From Marinirhabdus sp050859505 (lineage in GTDB: Bacteria; Bacteroidota; Bacteroidia; Flavobacteriales; Flavobacteriaceae): DNA of 64,000 nucleotides. The stretch covers positions 744,001 to 808,000 of the forward strand of contig NZ_CP193934.1 in the NCBI RefSeq assembly GCF_050859505.1. Reading direction: 5' to 3'. Shown here piece by piece: positions 8,136 to 16,730 of this stretch; the stretch's first letter is position 1, and the number at the start of each line of letters is the position of its first letter. The position numbers were made by a program, and so were the translations under genes. Below the pieces are notes generated by a model. The model had not been told where the DNA came from. It did no database searches and was given only the letters and a program-made list of their open reading frames with translations.

Positions 8136-8612
8136 CTAAACCAAATGTTGTGGCACCTCCCCGTGCTTTCTGGTATCCTCCTTAGTAATCACGTAAAAAT
8201 CAGCTGTACGATCTAAGCTATCAAGATTTTTATAAAGATCTTCCGGTAGTTCGCGAAGTTTACGCGTTTTTAAATCGATCCACCCACCCATCATTTCACA
8301 ACGTGCAAGGTTACGTCCTTTATGATCATAAAAATTATGTTCGAAAGAAAAGTAACGTCCATCTTCACTAAGGCCTTTCAATTGTAAGCTAACCGAAATA
8401 GGCTTACCAGGAAACACTTCCTTGAAATAAAACATGTGTTCATAGAAAACTACGGGTCCTATCTCGTGTTCTACCATTTTCGATTGCCCAAAGCCGTTTT
8501 CAAGCATAAAACTAAGGCGCGTATGGCTCATATAATTAATATAGGCGCTGTTGGCCAAATGACGGTTCGCGTCTATATCGTTCCATCGTACTTCGAATTG
8601 TTTCGTATACAT
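8136..8612 (-). CDS. Hot-dog fold acyl-CoA thioesterase family protein
   Basis: A 158-residue hot-dog protein of the 4-hydroxybenzoyl-CoA thioesterase type. The N-terminal FEVRWNDIDANRHLANSAYINYM has the conserved aspartate followed by the N-x-x-Y-x-x-Y helix start of this family, and VVFYEHMFYFKEVFPGKPISVSLQ is the typical central strand pair. It should hydrolyse an acyl-CoA in the cytoplasm; substrate unknown. It is the last gene of a tetR-hydrolase-thioesterase row on the minus strand, only 29 bp after the hydrolase stop, so it is probably controlled by the TetR operator upstream of the hydrolase. Confidence 0.85.
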   Translation of the reverse strand: MYTKQFEVRWNDIDANRHLANSAYINYMSHTRLSFMLENGFGQSKMVEHEIGPVVFYEHMFYFKEVFPGKPISVSLQLKGLSEDGRYFSFEHNFYDHKGRNLARCEMMGGWIDLKTRKLRELPEDLYKNLDSLDRTADFYVITKEDTRKHGEVPQHLV

Positions 8613-8641
8613 AGTGTGTCTTTTAATTTAAGTGGGGGTAA

Positions 8642-9505
8642 TTATGCCGATTGACTTCGTTTTATTTTAACCGGTCCATTCTGAATATAGGCTACAACTT
8701 TGTCATATACCTCTTCACTTTTTAAATCGTGATTGAGACCTTCGGTAAATAACGTTTCTATATTTTTATTCTGTTGAAGCGCTTTCTCAATTGGTTTAAA
8801 AGGAGTTATGGTATCGGTTTTTTCATGTATTACCAGGACAGGTTTTTTTACATTACTAAAAAAATTTTCCATAAAAATCTCTTGGTGTGGGATTTTTAAA
8901 ATTGAATTTGCCTTTGCTTCTAAATTACGCATCACTCTTTCCGAAGTTCCCAACAATTTCTGAAAATAGCCAAAAATAACATCCATCCCCGAAGGTGACC
9001 CCATAATCACAAAGCTTTTCACTGGCAAGGTTTTATCATTCAAATAACTATAGGCTACTACAAGACCACCTAAACTATGAGAAATTAAGGTGTCTATAGT
9101 CCCTGCTTTTTCAATGGACTGAACAATAGCTTTTCTATAAATTTCGAGATTTAAGTGATTGCCCGTTGCCATACCATGACCTGGGGCATCTAGAGAATAT
9201 AGTGAATATTCATTTAAATTAAACCTATCAATATAGGTTTGCCAACGTTTACTATGGCTCATCCATCCATGTAAAAACAACACGTTTTTTGATCCATTTC
9301 CCCAACGATGCAGTACAGCAGAATGACCCTCTATCTCCAAAAATGTGGTGGTAGCTTTTGCCAAAAACTGTTTCCCATTTTCTGAAATACCTACAGGTCT
9401 CACCTTACAAAAAAGTGTAAAGGCAAACTCTGTACTCCATTTTGGAAATAGTATCGCCGTAACGTTGATACATCTCCCTAATAATTTCATTACTATCTGT
9501 TTCAT
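8642..9505 (-). CDS. Alpha/beta hydrolase
   Basis: An alpha/beta-hydrolase fold protein of about 287 residues. The oxyanion region LFLHGWMSHSKRW, the nucleophile elbow ISHSLGGLVVAY (S-H-S-L-G), a late aspartate in VIHEKTDTITPF and the catalytic histidine in EGLNHDL are all present. Substrate is unknown; pairing with a thioesterase and TetR suggests lipid or acyl-ester metabolism, which is inference. ATG at 9505 was chosen over TTG at 9511; an ATG at 9490 is also possible and would leave more room for a ribosome site, since the TetR operator ends 9 bp before 9505. Confidence 0.86.
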   Translation of the reverse strand: MKQIVMKLLGRCINVTAILFPKWSTEFAFTLFCKVRPVGISENGKQFLAKATTTFLEIEGHSAVLHRWGNGSKNVLFLHGWMSHSKRWQTYIDRFNLNEYSLYSLDAPGHGMATGNHLNLEIYRKAIVQSIEKAGTIDTLISHSLGGLVVAYSYLNDKTLPVKSFVIMGSPSGMDVIFGYFQKLLGTSERVMRNLEAKANSILKIPHQEIFMENFFSNVKKPVLVIHEKTDTITPFKPIEKALQQNKNIETLFTEGLNHDLKSEEVYDKVVAYIQNGPVKIKRSQSA

Positions 9506-9513
9506 AACCAAAT

Positions 9514-9531
9514 AGATACCAATCGGTATCT
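9514..9531. promoter_or_regulatory. TetR operator copy 1 (before the hydrolase gene)
   Basis: AGATACCAATCGGTATCT is an 18-bp palindrome with 7-bp arms. The same palindrome occurs, on the opposite strand orientation, at 10145-10162 in front of tetR. It lies between the tetR stop and the hydrolase start, giving the hydrolase-thioesterase pair its own control site. Confidence 0.8.
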
Positions 9532-9547
9532 TTAAATTTAAATTTTT

Positions 9548-10138
9548 TTACTTCGATATTTCCTCAACTAATTTCTTTAAGTGTACAATGGTATTGGAAA
9601 TAGCTTCTGTATTACGTTCCAGTTTACTCATCATAATACCGCCTTCAAGAGTGGCTATAAAAATAGTAGCGTAAAAACCTGAGTTCACCGAAGCCATTAC
9701 CTGCCCATTTTTAATTCCATTGTCTATTATTTTTCCCAAAGAAGCCTTTAATTGTGCTAACATATTAAAAGTCTGTTGTCTTAGTGCATTATTGGTATCA
9801 TCTGCTTCAATAGCAGCATTCATTAATGGGCATCCTCCTTTGTATAAAGGCGTATGCATATATTTTTCAAAAAAAGCAAAAGTGGCATCCATCTTTAACT
9901 TAAACGTAGGTGCCTCTTGTATAGACTGCCCTAACTCCGTAAACATTAACTTTCCTAAACTACCCAATGCTTGTTGCTCGAGATCGCTCTTACTTTCAAA
10001 ATGACGGTAAATGGCACCTTTGGTTAGCCCCGTTGCCTTCGTAATGTCGCTAATTGAAGTAGCCTTGTATCCCTGCGTATTAAACAGGTTAGCGCTTTCT
10101 TTTAAGATTAATTCTCTGGTGGTTACTGCGTTTCGCAT
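9548..10138 (-). CDS. TetR/AcrR family transcriptional repressor
   Basis: A 196-residue regulator. The N-terminal helix-turn-helix is clear: ELILKESANLFNTQGYKATS, then ISDITKATGLTKGAIYRHFE and SKSDLEQQAL. The C-terminal part (about 75-196) is a helical ligand-binding domain of the YxaF/LmrA-like kind with GGCPLMNAAIEADD. The regulator most likely binds the palindromes at 10145-10162 (its own promoter) and 9514-9531 (hydrolase). Inducer is unknown; the controlled hydrolase and thioesterase suggest an acyl or ester compound. ATG at 10138 is preferred to the TTG at 10144. Confidence 0.92.
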   Translation of the reverse strand: MRNAVTTRELILKESANLFNTQGYKATSISDITKATGLTKGAIYRHFESKSDLEQQALGSLGKLMFTELGQSIQEAPTFKLKMDATFAFFEKYMHTPLYKGGCPLMNAAIEADDTNNALRQQTFNMLAQLKASLGKIIDNGIKNGQVMASVNSGFYATIFIATLEGGIMMSKLERNTEAISNTIVHLKKLVEEISK

Positions 10139-10144
10139 ATACAA

Positions 10145-10162
10145 AGATACCGATTGGTATCT
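10145..10162. promoter_or_regulatory. TetR operator copy 2 (between tetR and the YheT-like gene)
   Basis: AGATACCGATTGGTATCT is the reverse complement of the site at 9514-9531. On the minus strand its last bases form TATCTTTG, matching the TAnnTTTG box, so repressor binding would cover the tetR promoter. It may also affect the divergent gene at 10240. Confidence 0.8.
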
Positions 10163-10239
10163 AAATTAGAGTAGTATTAACAAAATTTTCATTTGTATAT
10201 TCGCAACTGTGTATCTCAAATTATTTTAGCAGTCATTTA

Positions 10240-11196
10240 ATGCCCATAATCTCTTCAACATTTAAAGCAAAAGGCCTTTTTAAAAGCGGTCACTTTTCTA
10301 CTATTTATTCGGCTAAACTGCGCCCTATTCCTAAAGTTATTCAAGAACGGAAACGATTAGAGTTAAGCGATGGCGATTTTATAGATATAGATTGGTCGTT
10401 TTCAGAAAAAAAAGACACCAAAGTCGCTATTTTACTTCACGGTCTGGAAGGCGATGCACAGCGGGTGTATATTAAAGGGCAAGCTAAAATGCTGGTAGAA
10501 AATGGCTGGGATGTTGCGGCTATGAATCATAGGGGGTGTAGTGGCGAAGAAAACAGACTGTATCTGTCTTATAATTCTGGTAGAACTGAAGATTTAGAAG
10601 AACTCATAGACCATGTAATACAATATCACAAATATGATACTATTTGTTTAATAGGCTTTAGTCTTGGCGGAAATGTAATACTCAAATATCTTGGCGAAAG
10701 AAACCATGTTCCACAGCAAATAAAAAACGGCGTAGCCATCTCTACGCCCTTATATTTACGAGGCGCTTTGGAACAGCTTGTTAAACCAGAGAATATGGTT
10801 TACAGTAAGACTTTTATTAATGACCTGCGTAAAAAGTACAAACGCAAAATGAACCAGTTTCCTGATGCCATGAATTCTGAAGAGCTTAAGAAAATTCAGA
10901 ATTTGCTGGATTTTGATACTCTGTATACTGCGAAAGCACATGGTTTTCAGGATGCGTACGATTATTACGAAAAAAGCAGTAGCCTCCAATACTTACCCAA
11001 TATTAAAATTCCGGTGCTTATCCTAAACGCAGCAAACGATAGTTTTTTATCCCCAGAATGCTACCCTTTTGATATTGCAAAACATCACAAAAACATCTAT
11101 CTAGAAAGTCCCAAGCACGGTGGTCACGTAGGATTTCATGTAACAAATAAAGTGTATTATTCAGAAAAAAGAACACTTCAGTTTATAAATAAATAA
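10240..11196 (+). CDS. YheT-type alpha/beta hydrolase
   Basis: A 318-residue hydrolase of the YheT (COG0429) group. It shows the group's opening PIISSTFKAKGLFKSGHFSTIY, the oxyanion region LLHGLEGDAQRVYIKG, the NHRGCSG stretch, the nucleophile in CLIGFSLGGNV (Ser141), the aspartate in LNAANDSFL and the histidine in KHGGHVGF. YheT proteins are predicted cytoplasmic carboxylesterases with no settled substrate. It is divergent from tetR with about 100 bp between, so joint control through the 10145 operator is possible but unproven. Confidence 0.9.
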   Translation: MPIISSTFKAKGLFKSGHFSTIYSAKLRPIPKVIQERKRLELSDGDFIDIDWSFSEKKDTKVAILLHGLEGDAQRVYIKGQAKMLVENGWDVAAMNHRGCSGEENRLYLSYNSGRTEDLEELIDHVIQYHKYDTICLIGFSLGGNVILKYLGERNHVPQQIKNGVAISTPLYLRGALEQLVKPENMVYSKTFINDLRKKYKRKMNQFPDAMNSEELKKIQNLLDFDTLYTAKAHGFQDAYDYYEKSSSLQYLPNIKIPVLILNAANDSFLSPECYPFDIAKHHKNIYLESPKHGGHVGFHVTNKVYYSEKRTLQFINK

Positions 11197-11346
11197 CGAG
11201 CAAAACCTTTTATTTGATTGGGTGAAAATAGCTTTTCTGTTTAAAGAAATATTTTTTAGTAAATCGCTAGCCATTAAAATACACCTCAACAAATAGTTAG
11301 ACAAAAAGGCAATCCAAAGTGACGTAGCAAAGGGTATTGAAATGCG

Positions 11347-11354
11347 TATCTTTG
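11347..11354 (+). promoter_or_regulatory. Candidate -7 promoter box of yicC-gmk-nadD
   Basis: TATCTTTG matches TAnnTTTG and ends 17 bp before the yicC-like start at 11372. No clear -33 element at standard spacing. Confidence 0.45.
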
Positions 11355-11371
11355 CACCAAATTCGTGAATT

Positions 11372-12229
11372 ATGATTCAATCTATGACTGGGTACGGGAA
11401 GCACGTGATACAGCTTCCTACCAAAAAAATTACGGTAGAAATAAAATCGCTTAATAGCAAGAGCCTTGACTTGAACGCACGGGTGCCTTCTTCGTATCGT
11501 GAAAAGGAACTTCAGATTAGAAATATACTTTCAAAATCGCTCACCAGAGGAAAAATAGATTTTAATCTATTTATAGAAATGACGGGCGAAGCAACCAATT
11601 CTAAGGTAAATGAAGTCGTGGTAAAAGAATATATTTCGCAATTAAAAAACGTTGTAAATGGAGACGAAACCGAATTGCTAAAAATGGCGATACGCATGCC
11701 GGACTCTCTTAAAACCGAACGCGAAGAAATTGATGATAATGAGTTTGCTGAAATTTTAATAGCTGTAAAAGAAGCATTAAAAGAAATAAACACCTACCGC
11801 AGCGACGAAGGTGCTGTTTTAAAACAAGATTTTTTAGAAAGGGTTGCTACTATCGAAAGCCTTCTTAAAGAAGTACTCACCATAGACGCAAGCAGAATAG
11901 ACAATGTAAAAGAACGCCTGCGAACCGCCGTAAGCGAATTGAAAGAAAAAGTAGACGAAAATCGTTTTGAGCAGGAACTTATCTACTATCTGGAAAAATA
12001 CGACATCACCGAAGAGAAAGTACGCCTTGAGAATCACCTCAACTATTTTAGAGAAGCTATTAATTCCAACGATTCCAACGGAAAAAAACTAGCCTTTATC
12101 ACTCAGGAAATTGGCCGTGAAATTAATACCATTGGCTCCAAAAGCAACTTTGCTCCTATGCAACAATTGGTCGTTCAAATGAAAGACGAATTGGAAAAGA
12201 TTAAGGAACAAGCGTTGAATGTATTGTAA
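11372..12229 (+). CDS. yicC: YicC/YloC family endoribonuclease
   Basis: A 285-residue protein with the family's diagnostic ends: MIQSMTGYGKHV at the N-terminus and a C-terminal block KLAFITQEIGREINTIGSKS followed by MKDELEKIKEQALNVL. In the known family these are hexameric endoribonucleases; YicC of E. coli promotes small-RNA decay. The middle is a long helical region. The gene leads a group with gmk and nadD in the same direction, an arrangement often seen in Bacteroidetes, with a 158-bp gap before gmk. Confidence 0.93.
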   Translation: MIQSMTGYGKHVIQLPTKKITVEIKSLNSKSLDLNARVPSSYREKELQIRNILSKSLTRGKIDFNLFIEMTGEATNSKVNEVVVKEYISQLKNVVNGDETELLKMAIRMPDSLKTEREEIDDNEFAEILIAVKEALKEINTYRSDEGAVLKQDFLERVATIESLLKEVLTIDASRIDNVKERLRTAVSELKEKVDENRFEQELIYYLEKYDITEEKVRLENHLNYFREAINSNDSNGKKLAFITQEIGREINTIGSKSNFAPMQQLVVQMKDELEKIKEQALNVL

Positions 12230-12349
12230 AACAAATATAAATCTTAGCGCAGTAGAATAGTAAGTATACGGATTGCCATAAAACATATTCCACAAAACGT
12301 TTTAAGGGATTACGTTTTATAAAACTACATTTCTAATTATATATAAAAG

Positions 12350-12374
12350 TACACTTCGACTATGCTCAGTGTAA
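12350..12374. repeat. Short dispersed repeat (CTTCGACTATGCTCAGTG type)
   Basis: ACACTTCGACTATGCTCAGTGT in the yicC-gmk gap pairs at its ends (ACACT with AGTGT). Similar C-T-G-A-G-C/T-C-G-A sequences occur at 15612-15650, and such short palindromic repeats are common between flavobacterial genes. Confidence 0.5.
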
Positions 12375-12387
12375 CAATTTGAATACC

Positions 12388-13002
12388 ATGACAAAAGAAA
12401 AAAAAGGAGGAAAATTAATAGTGTTCTCAGCACCTTCAGGTAGTGGGAAAACTACTATTGTGAGACATTTATTACGCAATGACGATTTAAATCTTGAATT
12501 TTCAGTTTCAGCGACCTCCCGCTCACCTCGCGGCAAAGAAGTCCATGGAAAAGATTATTATTTTCTTTCACTACACGATTTCAAGCACAAAATGAAAAAC
12601 GAGGAATTTTTAGAATGGGAGGAAGTATATCGTGACAATTTTTACGGAACCCTTCACAGCGAAATAGAACGCATCTGGGCGATGGGAAAGAATGTTATTT
12701 TTGATATTGATGTCGTGGGCGGTTTACGAATTAAAAAAAAATATCCAGAACGCACCTTGGCTGTATTTATAAAGCCTCCTAGTGTAGAAGAATTGAAAAT
12801 AAGATTAAAAAAACGCTCTACTGAAAGCGAAGAAAAAATAAATATGCGTATTGCAAAAGCAAGCGTAGAAATGGCAACCGCTCCCCGTTTCGATTTTATC
12901 ATCCTAAATGACACCTTGGAACACGCGCTAGAAGAAGCCGAGAGACTCGTGGCAGAACATATTGCAAAACCTATTTTTAAGGATGTCTCTGAAGAAGAAT
13001 AA
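12388..13002 (+). CDS. gmk: Guanylate kinase
   Basis: The protein of 204 residues is the normal size for guanylate kinase, which makes GDP from GMP and ATP. The P-loop FSAPSGSGKTTIVRHLL, the GMP-binding SVSATSRSPRGKEVHGKDYYFL, the lid region IRLKKRSTESEEKINMRI and the closing FDFIILND are all present. ATG at 12388 was chosen; a TTG at 12379 in frame adds only three residues. The 3' end overlaps nadD by 20 bp, so the two are co-translated. Confidence 0.97.
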   Translation: MTKEKKGGKLIVFSAPSGSGKTTIVRHLLRNDDLNLEFSVSATSRSPRGKEVHGKDYYFLSLHDFKHKMKNEEFLEWEEVYRDNFYGTLHSEIERIWAMGKNVIFDIDVVGGLRIKKKYPERTLAVFIKPPSVEELKIRLKKRSTESEEKINMRIAKASVEMATAPRFDFIILNDTLEHALEEAERLVAEHIAKPIFKDVSEEE

Positions 13003-13582
13003 AAAAATAGGCCTCTATTTTGGCACCTTCAACCCTATTCATGTTGGGCATCTTACTATTGCCAACCACATGGTAGAATTTGGAGGTTTGGACGAAGTGT
13101 GGATGGTAGTAACGCCACACAATCCGCATAAAAAGAAAAGCACGCTGCTAGATAATCATCACCGTATTGCCATGGTAGATATTGCTTTGGAACAGTATCC
13201 AAAAATTAAATCCAGTAAAATAGAATTCGACCTGCCGCAGCCTAATTATACGGTAAATACGCTAGTGGTTCTACAAGAAAAATACCCAGAGCAGCAATTC
13301 TGTTTGATTATGGGTGAAGACAATTTAAAGAGTCTTCATAAATGGAAAAATTATGAAGTGATTTTGGAACGCTACCCTATTTATGTATATCCAAGAATTT
13401 CTGGTGAAGTAAAAGTTTCAGCTTCAGTTTTAGAATCCAATTCAATTACTAAAGTTGCTGCTCCTATTATGGAATTGTCTTCCACCTTTATCCGAAAGGC
13501 AATTAAAAATGGTAAAAACATTCGCCCTATGCTTCCTCAGAATGTTTGGGAGTATTTGGACGAGATGAATTTTTATAAGTGA
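12983..13582 (+). CDS. nadD: Nicotinate-nucleotide adenylyltransferase
   Basis: A protein of 199 residues for the adenylation of nicotinate mononucleotide in NAD synthesis. The nucleotidyltransferase motif GLYFGTFNPIHVGHLTIA (H-x-G-H), the substrate-binding VVTPHNPHKK, the LIMGEDNLKSLHKWKN helix and the C-terminal LSSTFIRKAI are diagnostic. ATG at 12983 gives a natural start just before the Rossmann strand and overlaps gmk by 20 bp; the upstream TTG would place 7 extra residues inside gmk. Confidence 0.96.
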   Translation: MSLKKNKKIGLYFGTFNPIHVGHLTIANHMVEFGGLDEVWMVVTPHNPHKKKSTLLDNHHRIAMVDIALEQYPKIKSSKIEFDLPQPNYTVNTLVVLQEKYPEQQFCLIMGEDNLKSLHKWKNYEVILERYPIYVYPRISGEVKVSASVLESNSITKVAAPIMELSSTFIRKAIKNGKNIRPMLPQNVWEYLDEMNFYK

Positions 13583-13594
13583 CCACCTTACAAT

Positions 13595-13616
13595 ATACCC
13601 TGTAGCGGGTATTTTT
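13595..13616 (+). terminator. Terminator of the yicC-gmk-nadD group
   Basis: ATACCC and GGGTAT pair around a 6-nt loop and are followed by five T residues, 12 bp after the nadD stop. Confidence 0.75.
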
Positions 13617-13668
13617 ATAACCTATAAATTGTACGTTATTACACATTCAATTTATAACTCTATTTTTC

Positions 13669-14406
13669 ATGAAAAAATACAGCTTCCTTTTAGCAACTCT
13701 AATACTAACGTCATCTATTGGGTTTTCTCAATGTCCAGACGAAGCAGCAAAAGCTAAAAAATACAAGCAAATGGCAGCTACTGCACAAAGCTGGGATGTT
13801 GCCACACCTGCTGGCCTTTGTGCCAAATATTTCAAACTCGCATGCGATGCCAGTCAAGAAGCCTATACTGTTGATGGCAACACTATAAAAAAAAGCCAGC
13901 AAGCTGCGCAAATGACCGAAGATGAAATTAATGTTGTTATTGAAGCATATAATAAAGAGTCTAATAAATTGTGTGGTACACTAAGTCCTGTAAAAGCAAA
14001 ATACAGTGAAACTATAGGTGATAAAGAAGCACACGTTGTAGGATATTGGGTAGCAAAAGACGATTATTATGGGCAAGTATATTATCCGCAATTATCTTTT
14101 TTTAACGGCGGAAATTTTAAAACCAGCGTTACTCCAAGTTTAGAACAACGATCGTCATGGGAAAAAATATCAGATTTTGAATATCAAGTAACCACTTCTG
14201 AATACAGTGATTATGACAAAAAATATTCCAGTCCGTCTATAGGTACATTTACAATAGATCCAGCTACAAATACGGCTGTATATACGTTTACTAGATTTAA
14301 CGGCGAACCAGGAAGTTCAACTTGGTATTATAAAGGGAAAGTATATAGCACGTATAATAAAAGTGAAGCTGAAATCTTAAAACCTGTAACGGTTACTTCC
14401 AAATAA
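13669..14406 (+). CDS. Secreted protein of unknown function
   Basis: A 245-residue protein with a clear signal peptide (MKKYSFLLATLILTSSIGFSQ) cut after the S-x-x-F-S-Q, then CPDEAAKAKKYKQMAATAQ. The first third is helical and has four cysteines (CP, LCAKYF, LACDAS, KLCGT), which could form disulfides in the periplasm. The second half is strand-rich with many tyrosines (YYGQVYYPQLSFFNGG, STWYYKGKVYSTY). I do not recognise a domain. It stands alone between two hairpins. Confidence 0.7.
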   Translation: MKKYSFLLATLILTSSIGFSQCPDEAAKAKKYKQMAATAQSWDVATPAGLCAKYFKLACDASQEAYTVDGNTIKKSQQAAQMTEDEINVVIEAYNKESNKLCGTLSPVKAKYSETIGDKEAHVVGYWVAKDDYYGQVYYPQLSFFNGGNFKTSVTPSLEQRSSWEKISDFEYQVTTSEYSDYDKKYSSPSIGTFTIDPATNTAVYTFTRFNGEPGSSTWYYKGKVYSTYNKSEAEILKPVTVTSK

Positions 14407-14412
14407 ACAAAA

Positions 14413-14448
14413 ACCGCCCTTCAGTTCAAGATCGAACCTCTGGGCGGT
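14413..14448. terminator. Hairpin between convergent genes
   Basis: ACCGCCC and GGGCGGT pair, with inner GTTC/GAAC also pairing. There is no long T-run on either side, so it is probably a weak or bidirectional terminator. Confidence 0.55.
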
Positions 14449-14532
14449 CATAACCAACCAAAAAATTATTAATTATTTTTAAATCACACTCCTATACCAA
14501 AAGTGGTGAGTGATTTCTAGCGTAGCTAAAAA

Positions 14533-15453
14533 TTATAGCGAAGCAATTTTCTTCATTTGCTGCTCTATGGTAGCCTTAGGAATTCTTAACTTTCCTCTTC
14601 CTGCTTTATTCTGAATATAACCTCTTCCTCTAAACGTATACACAGTTCCTGAGGTTTCATGAAATAATTCTATTGTGTTGTCATTGATAACGTTCAACTC
14701 AAAGTATTCATTGCCCAGGTAATCATAATCCAATGTTAAATATTTCAGGTAATTAGTACCTGTCACATCGTTTACATTAAAAACCCCCGTATAATCCCAA
14801 TACAAATTATAGATATCACTTCCTACTGGGTCTTGTGAGCTTCGGAAATTCCCATCGCCACCTCCAGGTAAAAACTGAAGAAAATTTTCGTTGTCAAATT
14901 CGTTGGGTGTACCACCTTCGGCAGCTAATTTTTCCCAAGCAGCATATTCCTGTACGAAATAATGGATGTTCTCATAGAATAACAAATTATAATCGAAATT
15001 GCTGCGTTGATAGCCTACCAATACATACCGCAAACCAGAGCCTGGATTGTAAAGTTCTATTTCAGTATCGCTTAATTGGGTAACGTCAAAAGTGTTAAAC
15101 CCGTCTAAGTCGTGACTGATGTCTAATACAAAATCGTAGGCATCATAATATCCAACGTCTATTCCGAAGCCATACCCTTGGTCGCCAATACCCACTAGAT
15201 TATTGTTGGCTAACACCTCTCCGTTTCTAAAAGATAGCGTAAACGCTATTTGCATAAAAGGAATTTGTCCCGAAGCATTTGAACGATTAATATCCACATA
15301 CCACAACTCATAAGAGTTTAATAATTGGTTTAACGAAATGGATGAAACAGGATCTATATAAGGATCTGTTACTACGACCGTTTCTTCTACATAACAAGAA
15401 GTAAACACTGTTGCCAAAAGGGCAAAACCGAAAATTAATTTTAGTATCTTCAT
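14533..15453 (-). CDS. Lipoprotein of unknown function
   Basis: A 306-residue lipoprotein: the signal peptide ends in VFTSC (Cys20) followed by YVEETVVVTDPY. The mature part contains aromatic-rich strands (YELWYVDINRSNASGQIPFMQIAFTLSFRNGEVL; ELNVINDNTIELFHETSGTVYTFRGRGY), consistent with a beta-sandwich lipocalin-like or calycin-like fold, and ends in a basic helix. From memory, relatives in flavobacterial genomes are sometimes labelled as a nicotinate mononucleotide adenylyltransferase, which is a label carried over from nearby nadD; nothing here resembles that enzyme. Confidence 0.75.
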   Translation of the reverse strand: MKILKLIFGFALLATVFTSCYVEETVVVTDPYIDPVSSISLNQLLNSYELWYVDINRSNASGQIPFMQIAFTLSFRNGEVLANNNLVGIGDQGYGFGIDVGYYDAYDFVLDISHDLDGFNTFDVTQLSDTEIELYNPGSGLRYVLVGYQRSNFDYNLLFYENIHYFVQEYAAWEKLAAEGGTPNEFDNENFLQFLPGGGDGNFRSSQDPVGSDIYNLYWDYTGVFNVNDVTGTNYLKYLTLDYDYLGNEYFELNVINDNTIELFHETSGTVYTFRGRGYIQNKAGRGKLRIPKATIEQQMKKIASL

Positions 15454-15611
15454 AACCGTTCTTTTTATGTTTCAGACAAAAAAATCTGAAGCGATTCACC
15501 ATAGCTGAAAATCTAAAAGCGTGCCAAAGTTTTATTAAATTGAATACCAGTGTTTTACGTAGAATTTAATTTTCCGTATTTTTGAACTTCTGCAAACTAT
15601 ACCATTGATTT

Positions 15612-15650
15612 GTCAGGTTGAGCCCATCGACAGGCTCAGGATGAACTAAA
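15612..15650. repeat. Short dispersed repeat with TGAGCC/GGCTCA palindrome
   Basis: TGAGCCCATCGACAGGCTCA upstream of gpsA forms a 6-bp stem. The sequence matches the short intergenic repeat type seen elsewhere in the window (12350-12374) and has no coding potential. Confidence 0.5.
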
Positions 15651-15692
15651 GTCGAAACCTACATTTAATTAAAAAATAAACTCAATAACCTC

Positions 15693-16697
15693 ATGATTAA
15701 CCAACCAAAATTTGCAGTTTTTGGCGGCGGAAGCTGGGCCACAGCCATTGTAAAAATGCTTTGCGAAAATTTAGACGAAGTAGGTTGGTATATGCGTAGC
15801 GTTTATGCGGTGGAACACATTAATAAAGAACAGCATAACCCTAATTACTTGTCTTCGGTTGAATTTGACCCAAAGAAATTAAAATTAAGTAACGATATAA
15901 ATGAACTGGTGGCCTATGCAGATTATCTTGTTTTTGTAATTCCTTCGGCATTTATTTATACAGAATTAGCTCAATTAACCGAATCCCTAAAAGACAAAAT
16001 TATCTTCTCTGCCATTAAAGGAATCGTTCCTGAAACCAGCCTGATTGTGGGAGATCATTTTTACACCCATTATAAAATTCCTTTTAAAAACATAGGTGTT
16101 ATTACGGGGCCTTGCCATGCCGAAGAAGTAGCCCTGGAACGTCTCTCTTACTTAACCATTGCAAGTGCCGACGATAAAAAAGCTGAAGTTGTTGCCAATG
16201 CTTTGCGCTGTGATTACATAAAATGTACCACCAGCGACGATGTAATAGGTACCGAATATGCTGCCATGTTGAAAAATATATACGCCCTAGCCGCAGGTAT
16301 TGCACACGGTTTGGGATATGGAGACAACTTTCAGAGTGTGTTAATGAGTAATGCCATACGGGAGATGAAACGCTACGTAAAAAAAGTGCATAAAATGAAG
16401 CGCGACATTAACGACTCTGCCTATCTGGGAGATTTGTTAGTAACCGGTTATTCTACCTTTAGCCGAAACCGTCTCTTTGGAAATATGATAGGTAAAGGCT
16501 ATACCGTTAAAAGTGCTCAAATGGAAATGAACATGGTGGCCGAAGGCTATTATGCCACCAAAAGTGCCTACGAGCTCAATAAAGCCAAAAAGAAAAAAAG
16601 CGCCAAAACTCCTATTATTGATGCCGTCTACAGCATTTTATACGAAGGGAAAGATCCAAAAAATGTCATGAAGAAATTGACTGATATGTTGGATTAA
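15693..16697 (+). CDS. gpsA: NAD(P)H-dependent glycerol-3-phosphate dehydrogenase
   Basis: The 334-residue protein reduces dihydroxyacetone phosphate to sn-glycerol-3-phosphate for phospholipid synthesis. The dinucleotide motif FAVFGGGSWATAIVKML, the ITGPCHAEEVALERLSYLTIA active-site region, the catalytic lysine in YAAMLKNIYALAAGIAHGLGYGDN and SRNRLFGN are all in place. The related step downstream in the pathway (plsC) lies far away at 59238. The gene normally would face the 18917-pheS block directly; here a restriction-modification pair sits between. Confidence 0.96.
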   Translation: MINQPKFAVFGGGSWATAIVKMLCENLDEVGWYMRSVYAVEHINKEQHNPNYLSSVEFDPKKLKLSNDINELVAYADYLVFVIPSAFIYTELAQLTESLKDKIIFSAIKGIVPETSLIVGDHFYTHYKIPFKNIGVITGPCHAEEVALERLSYLTIASADDKKAEVVANALRCDYIKCTTSDDVIGTEYAAMLKNIYALAAGIAHGLGYGDNFQSVLMSNAIREMKRYVKKVHKMKRDINDSAYLGDLLVTGYSTFSRNRLFGNMIGKGYTVKSAQMEMNMVAEGYYATKSAYELNKAKKKKSAKTPIIDAVYSILYEGKDPKNVMKKLTDMLD

Positions 16698-16730
16698 TTG
16701 TTTATATTTTTTTTATAAAAAATCTGGCGT

